A stretch of 64,000 bases of DNA, taken from Chitinophaga sp. H8. Its GTDB lineage: Bacteria; Bacteroidota; Bacteroidia; Chitinophagales; Chitinophagaceae. How positions within the stretch are numbered: position 1 is the first letter of the stretch; each line of letters starts with the position of its first letter. The translations under genes and the position numbers were made by a program. This document shows, piece by piece, positions 16,536 to 25,196 of the stretch. The stretch lies in NCBI RefSeq assembly GCF_040567655.1, contig NZ_JBEXAC010000002.1, positions 62,001-126,000 of the forward strand. Reading direction: 5' to 3'. A model generated the notes under the pieces. The model was given only the letters and a program-made list of their open reading frames with translations. It ran no database searches and was not told where the DNA came from.

Positions 16536-17606
16536 TTATTTCCACGCATGTTTTAAAAAACGGGTCCAGTTGCCATGCATAATATTCTCAATATCCTCCG
16601 GTCCATACCCTCTTTTGGCGAGCATGTCGGGCAACCGCTGCAAATCAGCAATCGTATCCAGATCATAAGGCGACTGCTCTTTACCATAGGCGCCGTCCAG
16701 ATCTGTTCCAATGCCTATATGTAGGGTATTACCTGCCAGCTGGCAAATATGATCCATATGGTCCAGCATTTTTTCCAGGTCACAGCCCATCTCCCGTGGT
16801 GTTGATTTTCCACGTACCCAGCCAGGTACCATCATCCAGGCATCCAGTGCGCCGCCTATTACTGCACCTTTTGCAATCAATGCACGGATCATTTCATCGC
16901 TGAACTGCCGGTTATGATCTACCAATGCCCGGCAATTATTATGGCTGGCCCATACAGGGCCGTTAAAAAGCTCCATGGCATCCCAGAAAGCATCATCACA
17001 TAAATGGGTAGCATCCAAAATCATATTCAGCTCTTCCATCGCTTTAAGCAGCATCCGTCCATCCTCATTTAAATGCCCGGTGGCATCCGTACCATTGGCA
17101 TAGCGCCCAGGGCCATAATGGGCCGGTCCCACCGCCCGCAAACCACGTGCCGATGCTATATACAGATGATCCAGCGTAATAAGCGAATCAGCCCCTTCCA
17201 GACTGAGAATATACCCAATAGGTTTATGGTCTGCTGGTGTGCCGTCGTTCCATAAGGCCAGGTGCTGTTCCAGGTCTGCTTTTTCTTTTATCATCACCAT
17301 TTCTCCGGCATCTTCCATCGCTTTATACCAGGCAGCCTGTGCCTGCGTTTGGGCCCAGGCCTGCTCCGGCGAATGCCATCCCGGCAAAGCATTGTCAGGC
17401 GCTACATAACGCGCTATCTGAGTTGCTACTACCAATCCGATATTTCCTTTTCTTAACTCAGGGAAAGCAACGGTGCCATTACCCCGGTCCGGCTTATCCT
17501 TCATGCCTGCTTCGCGCTCCCGGATGGCAGATACAGGTTGCCGTAAATCCCTGTTCCATTCCATCGCATTCATACTAAGGTCCAGATGTGCATCTATTGT
17601 AAACAT
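16536..17606 (-). CDS. Membrane-dipeptidase family (M19) zinc peptidase
   Basis: 356 aa, usual for the renal dipeptidase family. Metal ligands appear as TIDAHLDLS (His7, Asp9), the bridging Glu in YILSLEGADS (about 154), and His residues in ILDATHLCDD (about 200) and VWASHNNCRAL (about 221), with a late HIGIGTDLDGAYG segment. It hydrolyses dipeptides, including D-residue and dehydropeptide substrates, as a TIM-barrel dinuclear zinc enzyme. No signal peptide at the chosen ATG, so probably cytosolic. It ends against the tRNA-Ala terminator and starts 54 bp downstream of the phosphoesterase gene. Confidence 0.92.
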   Translation of the reverse strand: MFTIDAHLDLSMNAMEWNRDLRQPVSAIREREAGMKDKPDRGNGTVAFPELRKGNIGLVVATQIARYVAPDNALPGWHSPEQAWAQTQAQAAWYKAMEDAGEMVMIKEKADLEQHLALWNDGTPADHKPIGYILSLEGADSLITLDHLYIASARGLRAVGPAHYGPGRYANGTDATGHLNEDGRMLLKAMEELNMILDATHLCDDAFWDAMELFNGPVWASHNNCRALVDHNRQFSDEMIRALIAKGAVIGGALDAWMMVPGWVRGKSTPREMGCDLEKMLDHMDHICQLAGNTLHIGIGTDLDGAYGKEQSPYDLDTIADLQRLPDMLAKRGYGPEDIENIMHGNWTRFLKHAWK

Positions 17607-17660
17607 ACTTTTGTAATTAGGGTAGTAATGAGCTATCTATCGAAAATAAGTATTTTTTAA

Positions 17661-20129
17661 TTAAAGCCTGAACGCACACACGTTGCCCGAAAAATCAGCA
17701 GTGAACAACATATTACCGCTAACAGCTACTTCTGCAAATACCGGGCTGCCCAGGTTATACCTGGCTACCACACTGCCATCAGCAGCTGATAACACATAAA
17801 AATAACCATCGCTGGCGCCGAAATACAAATGATCTCCGATTTTTACCGGGGTAGATTCAATTGTGGCGGAAGCCGGCCTTGAATACGGGGCAGAATAAAA
17901 CATGGCTTCTCCGGGTACAAACTGCCAGGCCTGTGCCCGTGTAGCCTTATCATATGCTACCACACCATCAGCGGCCGTACACACGATCAGATGCTTTTCT
18001 GTAACTACCGGTGCTGTCATTGTTTTAAGGTCATACCGCATCGCTATCTCTTCTACTGTTTTTCCCGTAAGCGGGTCAATCACATGCAGCTTGTTGATCC
18101 CATACACATACAACTTTCCATCGTAAAAAGCCGGGGTACCACTTCTGAAACGGATACCTTCATCGTCACGTTTCCAAAGTAATTTACCATTTATAGCGTC
18201 ATGTGCAAACAACGCCTGCCAGTTAGCAGATGTGACCAACAGGTTATTTTCCAGCGCCATAGCTGCGGGGGTACCATCCCCTCCCTTCCAGGATTGGTTA
18301 GTCCAGATCACGCTCCCATCCTTTATCTGCAAGGCATGCAGACTGCTTCCCTGTCCGGTATAATAAACACCTTTGTCTGCTACCCCTCCTCCATAAAAAC
18401 CCGGTAATCCTTTTATCGCTCCGGTATGTTTCCACAATAGCTGCCCGTTGTCCGCTTTTAAAGCATAAGTGATCCCCTCTGCATCTGTGGCCAGGATCAT
18501 ATTGGCGGTATAGGTAATGGCATGTTTTATGGAATTACGTGTTTTATACTGCCAGATCATTTTACCATCAGCAGCATTCAATGCTGTAATACCGCAATGC
18601 TTATTCTCTTCATCATCAATAGTTGCTGTAAACACCTTTCCTGCAGCATATACCGGGGAGGCTTTCCAGATATTCCCACCCACATTGGTAGTCCAGGCCA
18701 ATACCGGCTTTCCGCTTTTAGAGGCTGCTACCACTCCATTGCGTTGTGCATTGTTTAATAACGCTGGCCAATCTGCACCTGCTGCCAGGGTAACCGGCTT
18801 TCTGTTAAGTGCAAAGGTGTCTCTGCGGAATAATACCTCCCCACTTTTCAGGGTAGCCTCCACCGTAGTATACCAGGACTGATTCCCGGCGGGCACCTGC
18901 ATAACGGCTCCCCAGTTCCAGTCTGTTTTTGCATGTAACGGAATACTTTGCTGCAAATGACCTTTCTGATCATACAACCGGAAAACCACCTTATCGACGA
19001 TAGCTGCAGTATGATATACATTAACACTTACCGGTACTTTACCACCAGCAGGTACATACATATTCGCGGCAGGAGATACCAATGCCATTTTCCGGTCTAC
19101 GTAAGTATACCGCCGTTGTATTTTTACCAGCCCCTGTTTATTTACAGATATCAGCTCAAAATTGCTGGCACTATTATCAATACCCCCGCCAACTGCCGGG
19201 GCACTGCAGATAGAACGGATACCACTGTTGCCATGCTCCCTGGAAAAATTAAAATGCCAGTGCCCGTATATCCAGGCCTTTAATGGATACTTATTTAAAT
19301 CAATGCTTGCTCCTTTGCCGGAATGAAAAACAAATGCACTATCATACGTGAGCAGGTCATGATTAAAAATGACAATGGCCTTGTCAGGGTCTGCCTGTGC
19401 CAGATCATTTTTCAGCCATTGGTATACATCATCCGCAGTATAAGAAGGGGTATAATCGCCGGAGGCCATAGGAGTTACGATAAAATGTACATTCCCTACA
19501 TCAAAGGAGTAAAACACCGGGCCAAATAATTTTTCATATAACTCCTCACCATAAGCCCCCTTTACCAGGTCATGGTTGCCAATGCAGTAATAAACCGGCA
19601 ACCCCATTGTTCCGGTGTTTAACTGACGGGCATGAAATTTCATGCCTTCTTCATAACAAATATCACCGGTATGAATGAGAAAATCCACGCCTTCCGTTGC
19701 CGCATATTTTTTGATCTCAGTCACCCACGCTCCATACATAGGTGTTTCTGTATCTGTCATCCGGAGAAAGGTGGCATTTCCTGATGCTTTTTGCGGCATA
19801 GGTACGATACCAAAATTGCAGGTATCCGGCTTTTCGCCCACACTGCGGAAAAATGTACCAACAGTTTTATAACCTGCAGGAGTAGTCAGAAATATAAACC
19901 TGGACCTGTTATGCCCCGGCAGTGTATAATTCCCTCCGGCATCGGTTACTGTTACATGCAACCCATCTGAAACACGTATATTCCCCATTCCCTGTTCTGT
20001 GGCATCCGGCTGACCATTTTCATTTTTGTCGATAAAAACCTTGCCTGAAAACTTTTGTGCGGTTGCTACAGTGGTGCCCAGCCATAAAAAAATAATAATG
20101 CTTGTAATCCTGCTGATCATTACTGCCAA
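17661..20129 (-). CDS. Secreted metallophosphoesterase with PQQ beta-propeller
   Basis: 822 aa. Signal peptide 1-24 ending ATAQ (start at 20129 or at the ATG three codons in, 20120). A short SdrD-B/carboxypeptidase-like beta domain at about 27-105 (FIDKNENGQPDATEQG); calcineurin-like phosphoesterase about 118-370 with HTGDICYEE (153-161), GNHD (184-187), NHD (256-258), GHWH (289-292); linker; PQQ-type WD-like repeats about 450-822 (ALNAADGKMIWQY, ALKADNGQLLWKH, AHDAINGKLLWKR). The first metal motif reads D-T-E where D-x-H is usual (TDTETP, 125-130). A phosphatase or nucleotidase acting outside the cytoplasm on an unknown substrate. Confidence 0.85.
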   Translation of the reverse strand: MAVMISRITSIIIFLWLGTTVATAQKFSGKVFIDKNENGQPDATEQGMGNIRVSDGLHVTVTDAGGNYTLPGHNRSRFIFLTTPAGYKTVGTFFRSVGEKPDTCNFGIVPMPQKASGNATFLRMTDTETPMYGAWVTEIKKYAATEGVDFLIHTGDICYEEGMKFHARQLNTGTMGLPVYYCIGNHDLVKGAYGEELYEKLFGPVFYSFDVGNVHFIVTPMASGDYTPSYTADDVYQWLKNDLAQADPDKAIVIFNHDLLTYDSAFVFHSGKGASIDLNKYPLKAWIYGHWHFNFSREHGNSGIRSICSAPAVGGGIDNSASNFELISVNKQGLVKIQRRYTYVDRKMALVSPAANMYVPAGGKVPVSVNVYHTAAIVDKVVFRLYDQKGHLQQSIPLHAKTDWNWGAVMQVPAGNQSWYTTVEATLKSGEVLFRRDTFALNRKPVTLAAGADWPALLNNAQRNGVVAASKSGKPVLAWTTNVGGNIWKASPVYAAGKVFTATIDDEENKHCGITALNAADGKMIWQYKTRNSIKHAITYTANMILATDAEGITYALKADNGQLLWKHTGAIKGLPGFYGGGVADKGVYYTGQGSSLHALQIKDGSVIWTNQSWKGGDGTPAAMALENNLLVTSANWQALFAHDAINGKLLWKRDDEGIRFRSGTPAFYDGKLYVYGINKLHVIDPLTGKTVEEIAMRYDLKTMTAPVVTEKHLIVCTAADGVVAYDKATRAQAWQFVPGEAMFYSAPYSRPASATIESTPVKIGDHLYFGASDGYFYVLSAADGSVVARYNLGSPVFAEVAVSGNMLFTADFSGNVCAFRL

Positions 20130-20156
20130 TTATTAAATACTTATTATAAATTGCTT

Positions 20157-20200
20157 AAAAGGTAACGGTTGCTCCGCATATGGAACAACCGTTACCTTTT
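20157..20200 (-). terminator. Terminator after the small secreted paralogues
   Basis: Perfect 15-bp arms 20157-20171 (aaaaggtaacggttg) and 20186-20200, 14-nt loop, with T-rich ends. It lies 47 bp past the stop of the 20247 gene on the minus strand, before the phosphoesterase gene. Confidence 0.85.
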
Positions 20201-20246
20201 GTAAGATATAAACTTTTACCCGGTGATTGAAACAAATCCCGGTTCC

Positions 20247-20663
20247 TCAGTTAGCGTACGATGGATAAGTTTTTGTATCCTTCACCATGTATAATGAACT
20301 ACCACTTAAAGGATAATATTGCATGATACGGACATAATATTTTGAAGTAGCCGCGCCTGAATATACGGTAGCATCCACATTCAGCGTATTTACCACATCA
20401 ATGGTATGGAACAACCCACTTGGGTAAGGTACCGACAAATAAGATAATGTATGTTCTGAGTTATCTGCCAATACCTCTACCAGCGTTAAACTGCACCAAT
20501 AATCATTGGCCACCAGGTAGCCTGCAGGCCATCTGTCATAAAGCCTGAATGAGCAGCTAATGGTACCATTATTATTATTTTGGTAGGTGGCATACAAATA
20601 CTCCTGTGCATTTACAGTACTGGTGGCTACCAGCAATAAAACAAACAATACTAATTTTTTCAT
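20247..20663 (-). CDS. Small secreted protein, paralogue A of tandem pair (unknown family)
   Basis: 138 aa from ATG 20663; 11 extra upstream in-frame residues (MFFFFTSNLIN) are unlikely. Signal peptide MKKLVLFVLLLVATSTVNA. The mature part is beta-rich: NNNNGTISCSFRLYDRWPAGYLVANDYWCSL in short pieces, with the key motif DRWPAGYLV, then TIDVVNTLN, YSGAATSKYYVRIMQYYPL. It aligns end to end with the neighbour at 20705 (shared DRWPxGYLV, WCS, TIDVVN, SGAAxSKYYV). Two conserved Cys may form a disulphide. Function not recognised. Confidence 0.75.
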   Translation of the reverse strand: MKKLVLFVLLLVATSTVNAQEYLYATYQNNNNGTISCSFRLYDRWPAGYLVANDYWCSLTLVEVLADNSEHTLSYLSVPYPSGLFHTIDVVNTLNVDATVYSGAATSKYYVRIMQYYPLSGSSLYMVKDTKTYPSYAN

Positions 20664-20704
20664 GTTGATTAAATTTGAGGTGAAGAAAAAAAACACTGTT
20701 CAGG

Positions 20705-21112
20705 TCAGATGGCCGCCTTAGGTACAGTATTCGTTTCCTGTATCATATAGGCACTGGGAATATCCCAGGGATGATAATGCCATAGCTGGACATAATACTT
20801 TGACGAAGCCGCGCCTGATGATAAGACAACGGTGCTACTGATCCCATTTACTACATCAATGGTTTTGAAAAGATTATTCCCTGCAACATTCGATAACTGC
20901 ACCTCCGTTCCGTTACTTAATACTTCATAAACGGTAACACTGCACCAGCAAAAATTAGTGACCAGGTAACCGGAAGGCCATCTGTCTGCAAGCTGGGCCT
21001 GACAGGTCAAGGTACCGTTTCCGTTGTTATGAAAACTGACAGTAATATTCTCCTGTGCTTTAACCGCTACACTTGCGAGCAGGATAAAAGCAAATAATAA
21101 GGCTTTTTTCAT
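20705..21112 (-). CDS. Small secreted protein, paralogue B of tandem pair (unknown family)
   Basis: 135 aa with signal peptide MKKALLFAFILLASVAVKA. Same layout as the 20247 protein, 41 bp upstream of it: NGNGTLTCQAQLADRWPSGYLV, NFCWCSVTVYEVL, TIDVVNGIS, SGAASSKYYVQLWHYHPW. A recent tandem duplication with about half the residues identical by eye. It sits after the terminator of the SusCD unit, so it forms its own two-gene unit. No family recognised; a small periplasmic or secreted beta-sandwich is the most that can be said. Confidence 0.75.
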   Translation of the reverse strand: MKKALLFAFILLASVAVKAQENITVSFHNNGNGTLTCQAQLADRWPSGYLVTNFCWCSVTVYEVLSNGTEVQLSNVAGNNLFKTIDVVNGISSTVVLSSGAASSKYYVQLWHYHPWDIPSAYMIQETNTVPKAAI

Positions 21113-21270
21113 ATGGATTACATTTAGGGTAAAAGAAATATGCCGGGTAAAAGTTTGCGTAAGGATGAATCACAAATACAAAGGGTCACAATTTCATAAA
21201 TCGGGCCAACTGGAAAAGTAAAAATAAGGTCACGGGGATTTAAAGTTGCTGTCAGCTGGCACATTAAAAA

Positions 21271-21298
21271 GGGGCCGACCAGTATTTTGGTCAGCCCC
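21271..21298 (-). terminator. Terminator at the end of the SusCD/fasciclin unit
   Basis: Arms ggggccgacca (21271-21281) and tggtcagcccc (21288-21298), one G-T pair, 6-nt loop, with a run of five T on the minus-strand side. It lies just past the stop of the delta-60/IPT lipoprotein gene at 21305. Confidence 0.85.
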
Positions 21299-21304
21299 CA
21301 AAGG

Positions 21305-22918
21305 TTATTGATATTTTATTTTCACGATCCTGTTATGGTTACTGTAATCATACTTGGTAAAATTACCTACCATAAACATTGCTTTTTCTCCGGATATCTG
21401 TAAAATTTTTGCCAATGCACCTCTTGAACCGTATTCTCCGAGGGTGATCCCTCCATTGGTATTGTATGCAGGATGCAAAGTTCCATCTGCGTTCAATACC
21501 ACAACGTTATTGCGCGGAATACCATCAAACTTATCAAAAGTTCCACCCAATATCACTTCTCCCCCAGGCATTACACTTGCGGCATAAATAGCGCCATCTG
21601 TTCCCTTGGCTACCTTAAAGGCGGGGTCATATGCACCATCCGCAGTAATCCTGGCTACTCTCGGTACCTTTTGTCCATTATAGTTATTAAACGCTCCCAT
21701 GATCAGAATCTTTCCATCTGCCGGCTGCCTTTCTATATTGTAGATAGCAAGGTCCGCTCCTGTTCCGGGATTAAAGGTTGGGTCTACGCTACCATCCGTA
21801 TTCAAACGGGTAATACGGCGTACTTCCTGCCCGTTAAATTTGGTAAAATTACCTGCCACCAGTAGCTTACCATCCGGCAGGAAGATTGTTTTATTGATAG
21901 AACCATTTGCCGCTTCTCTTCCCCGGTGATTCACCAGATCATAGTTGTAGGTTGTATCCAGGATACCGTCGGGATGCAAGCGGATAATATTATTTACACG
22001 GGTAGAATCCAGGTGAACAGAATCTCTTAACCCATCTACGGTGATCAGGTTAAAGTTGGGTTTTACATAATATTGAAAACCTCCTACCACAATAATTTTA
22101 CCATCCTGCTGCACATACACTGCGTTGATAAAACCAGACACACCACCTTTCATAGCAGATATTACTTCATCCTTGCCTGATATCTGCCGGGTAATTTTAT
22201 CGGTTTCCAGTCTGCCATCATGATTTAAACGGCCTATATTCAGTGCATAAGGTGTATTGTCAAAACTATTAAAAGCTCCTCCTACAATAAACCTGTTTCC
22301 GGAAGCTGCCGCTATGCATATCACGGCAGAATTAGAGCCGGAGTTCTCGCCAAAATTGAAACTTTCATCGAAAATACCATCCTTATTAAAACGAGCTACA
22401 CGGTTGATCCCGCCAGGTTTGCTCTTATTGTCATAATCTGTAAATTCACCTACTATCACAAATTTGTCACCATCAGGAATGATATCATAGATAATATTAT
22501 TGGCGCCTCTGAAACTGGGAAATTGCGGATCCACTTCAAACACACCCCGTACTTTAAAGAACGGGCCATAGAAATATTGCTGTCCTACTTGTATCGCTAC
22601 TCCTCCTGTGCTGGCCAGTTCAGGAATTTTCACCCGTACGGTAGTATCCGTTATAGCTACTACGGTAGCCTTTTGTCCGTTAAAAAGCACGGACATAATA
22701 TCTTTGTTCTTTTCAAATCCCTTCCCGGAGATCGTTACTTCGTCATTCACTTTCCCTTCTGTAGGGCTTATTCCATCTTTTTTAATGGTGATCGCCGGCA
22801 GTACTATTTCTTCGTATGGGTCCTTACCGGAACTTTTAACGCTTTCTTTTGCACAGGAACCTAATATGCAGGCTGCCAGCAACACAGGGATGAAATATGT
22901 ATATACTTTCATAATCAT
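21305..22918 (-). CDS. IPT/TIG lipoprotein with delta-60-type repeats
   Basis: 537 aa (start at 22918, or at the ATG two codons in, 22912). Lipobox LGSC at about 19-22. An IPT/TIG immunoglobulin-like domain spans about 42-125 (ISPTEGKVNDEVTISGKGF, VLFNGQKATVVAITDTTVRVKIP). The rest is a beta-propeller-like array of delta-60 repeats recognisable by RxNxDGxxDxxF: RFNKDGIFDESF, RLHPDGILDTTY, RLNTDGSVDPTF, RITADGAYDPAF, VLNADGTLHPAY. Probably surface-attached and glycan- or protein-binding; from memory it resembles DUF5008-type SusCD accessory lipoproteins. Last gene of the SusCD unit, 36 bp after a fasciclin lipoprotein. Confidence 0.8.
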   Translation of the reverse strand: MIMKVYTYFIPVLLAACILGSCAKESVKSSGKDPYEEIVLPAITIKKDGISPTEGKVNDEVTISGKGFEKNKDIMSVLFNGQKATVVAITDTTVRVKIPELASTGGVAIQVGQQYFYGPFFKVRGVFEVDPQFPSFRGANNIIYDIIPDGDKFVIVGEFTDYDNKSKPGGINRVARFNKDGIFDESFNFGENSGSNSAVICIAAASGNRFIVGGAFNSFDNTPYALNIGRLNHDGRLETDKITRQISGKDEVISAMKGGVSGFINAVYVQQDGKIIVVGGFQYYVKPNFNLITVDGLRDSVHLDSTRVNNIIRLHPDGILDTTYNYDLVNHRGREAANGSINKTIFLPDGKLLVAGNFTKFNGQEVRRITRLNTDGSVDPTFNPGTGADLAIYNIERQPADGKILIMGAFNNYNGQKVPRVARITADGAYDPAFKVAKGTDGAIYAASVMPGGEVILGGTFDKFDGIPRNNVVVLNADGTLHPAYNTNGGITLGEYGSRGALAKILQISGEKAMFMVGNFTKYDYSNHNRIVKIKYQ

Positions 22919-22954
22919 TTTTGTTTTGTTATTTGATATTTCGCTGGTTCCCTA

Positions 22955-23653
22955 TCACCGGTTTAATAAGTATTCTTCTGCCATCTGCAAAAATGCATTC
23001 CCCCGGAATCCAAAGGTATGCCTGGTACTGAGCACATGCAGGACACCGTTTGTTGGCTGGATATCAGAAGTAGCCACAATTTCAGAAGGATTATTTTTAA
23101 ACGTCATAGGATCAAAAGAAATGTCGGTGATCCTCAGCAAACGCGCGCCCACCGCTTCTACGCCATTATAATTCTCATATATCAACCCTATATTAAAAAT
23201 GTAACCACTTTGCATCACATAGTTAATCCCCGGATAAGCAAAGACATTATTGGGATCTACCCGGGCAAAATCTTTAGCCAGATGACGGCCATCCATAATA
23301 TACATAGATAAAAACCGCTTCCACACCGCCGGATCAATATCTTTCAGGAATACACTATCTTCCAGACTAAAATACCGGTATTCATTAAGGTCATCCATCG
23401 CTCTCCTGATCGCATCATCCGTTGGAGAGAAAAAAGTCACAGAATCTTTCTGTAAAGTTTCTTTAAGGCCTGCCCGTTCTATGATATAAGCAATCGTATC
23501 CAGCAAAAGCGGATTGTTGGCGAGATAATCATAAATGGTCCCCTTATAATGCGGATCAGCAAGTCCGGTATCTATATAATAATCCTTCTTACATGCATTC
23601 AGCAATATTGCTCCCAATAGCAGTATACCAACAATTGGCAATAATTTTTTCAT
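22955..23653 (-). CDS. Fasciclin-domain lipoprotein (downstream SusCD pair)
   Basis: 232 aa from ATG 23653 (MKKLLPIVGILLLGAILLNAC); a start at 23692 would overlap the SusD stop as TAATG and add 13 residues, and cannot be excluded. Lipobox LNAC. A single FAS1 domain follows: TIAYIIERAGLKETL, TFFSPTDDAI (H1-like motif of FAS1), then FLSMYIMDGRHLA, NGVLHVLSTRHTFG. FAS1 domains mediate adhesion or protein contacts. The gene is placed directly after susD, as in the second pair at 29640-30818, so it is likely a surface partner of this SusCD complex. Confidence 0.88.
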   Translation of the reverse strand: MKKLLPIVGILLLGAILLNACKKDYYIDTGLADPHYKGTIYDYLANNPLLLDTIAYIIERAGLKETLQKDSVTFFSPTDDAIRRAMDDLNEYRYFSLEDSVFLKDIDPAVWKRFLSMYIMDGRHLAKDFARVDPNNVFAYPGINYVMQSGYIFNIGLIYENYNGVEAVGARLLRITDISFDPMTFKNNPSEIVATSDIQPTNGVLHVLSTRHTFGFRGNAFLQMAEEYLLNR

Positions 23654-23691
23654 AACATATTTTTTGGCAGTGAGTAGCATCGCTTTTATCA

Positions 23692-25173
23692 TTATTTCAC
23701 CCAGTAATCATTTTGTGTAATCAGCGGATTGTTCTTTACGGCATCATCATAGATGGGCCATGTCCAGGCACGTTTGGCCATCTGTTCTGTTGTGAGATAG
23801 TTTTCGCACGCTTCCTTATCCATCACCCGTCCGGTACGTACTAAGTCATACCATATATGCCCTTCGCCCATCAGCTCTTTTTCTCTTTCCAGGAAAATAG
23901 CATCCTGCAAAGGTTTTCCGGTGTTGCCAGTATACAATCTGGCCCCTGCGCGTTTCCGGATCATGTTTAATAAAGTAATGGCTTCGCCATCCTGTTTAAG
24001 ATTGGCCAGTGCTTCTGCCCGTAATAAAATCAGGTCAGCATAACGGAACAGGATAAAGTTGGCATCATAATCTCTCGTATCCGGGTTAGATACAGAAGAA
24101 AATTTCAGGAACATGGCCGACTTGCCGTTATTCTGGCTGTAAGGATCATCAAACCAGAGTGTAAAACGGTTGTCAGGTTCTCCGGGAGGATACATCCGGT
24201 TCAGGTGTTTGATCATCGGGGTGATTTCACTGCTGGCACCATTATCCAATGCTGAATTAATAATAGGTTTATGCAGGGTCCATTGGCAAATCAGCGAATG
24301 GAACTCTACTCCGTAGTTAATATCAAGCGACAATTCAAAGATTCCTTCTTCGGAACGGCCTTTAAAGATGTTCTGAAATGATTCCTTGGTATAGGGAACC
24401 AGTTCGTAAGCGTGCAGGTCCATCACTTCTTTTGAAAGATCAGCTGCATTCTGCCAGTATTTATTCACATTGGCTTTATCAAATCCTGCCAGCCACATGT
24501 TCATATGTGCCATCAAGGTAAGCGCTGCCCCCTGTGTGGCTCTTACAGCCCGGTTAGCAGGATCCGAATAACTTACCGGCAAATCATCTTTACAGGAAGC
24601 CATATCCTCCAGGCAGGTTTTCAATACCTCTTCCATTTTTACCCTTGGCCGGATACTGATATCATAAGCATCAAATTGCAGGGGGACATCTCCGTACATA
24701 CGTACCATAAAGAAGTAAATGAAAGAACGGATAAACTTCGCTTCTGCTACCAGGGTATTTTTTTCTGCGGTCGTAAAATCGCTTTGCTCTATCTTGGGAA
24801 TCCTGTCAATACACAGATTAGCAGCTGCAATTGCCTGATAAAAGGTTGCCCATGATTTACCATCAGCGGTATTATCACTGCTTCCCAGCCAGCCGGATGT
24901 CATCAAATTTAAGCCCAATGCACGCAGATTATCCTTTCCAAACCAGTTCCAGTTGCCTGCCCGAAAATCCGCATTGTTATACAATGTACTATTCGTAAAC
25001 TTTGACAGTAACTTATTATAAGCACCTATAACCGCCTTATCCGCATCTACTTTATTCTTCCAGAAATCATTTCCCGAAAGTGTGTCCAGCGGTTTTACTT
25101 CCAGAAATTTCTTACAGCCATCCATGCTTATCAGCAAGCACAACAGCAGCCCAATTCTGTACCATGTTTTCAT
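23692..25173 (-). CDS. SusD/RagB-type surface lipoprotein 1
   Basis: 493 aa from ATG 25173 (MKTWYRIGLLLCLLI); ATG 25185 would add four residues. Lipobox MDGC then KKFLEVKPLDTLSGNDFW, the usual SusD opening; the TPR-like helical core includes AEAKFIRSFIYFFMVRMYGDVPL, LRAEALANL, and the C-terminal REKELMGEGHIWYDLVRTGR. It captures ligand at the cell surface and closes as a lid over SusC. It is 23 bp after susC 1 and 38 bp before the fasciclin gene. The ligand is unknown because no glycoside hydrolase or peptidase gene is linked to the pair. Confidence 0.95.
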   Translation of the reverse strand: MKTWYRIGLLLCLLISMDGCKKFLEVKPLDTLSGNDFWKNKVDADKAVIGAYNKLLSKFTNSTLYNNADFRAGNWNWFGKDNLRALGLNLMTSGWLGSSDNTADGKSWATFYQAIAAANLCIDRIPKIEQSDFTTAEKNTLVAEAKFIRSFIYFFMVRMYGDVPLQFDAYDISIRPRVKMEEVLKTCLEDMASCKDDLPVSYSDPANRAVRATQGAALTLMAHMNMWLAGFDKANVNKYWQNAADLSKEVMDLHAYELVPYTKESFQNIFKGRSEEGIFELSLDINYGVEFHSLICQWTLHKPIINSALDNGASSEITPMIKHLNRMYPPGEPDNRFTLWFDDPYSQNNGKSAMFLKFSSVSNPDTRDYDANFILFRYADLILLRAEALANLKQDGEAITLLNMIRKRAGARLYTGNTGKPLQDAIFLEREKELMGEGHIWYDLVRTGRVMDKEACENYLTTEQMAKRAWTWPIYDDAVKNNPLITQNDYWVK

Positions 25174-25196
25174 AACCGAATTCATTTATAATGTCA

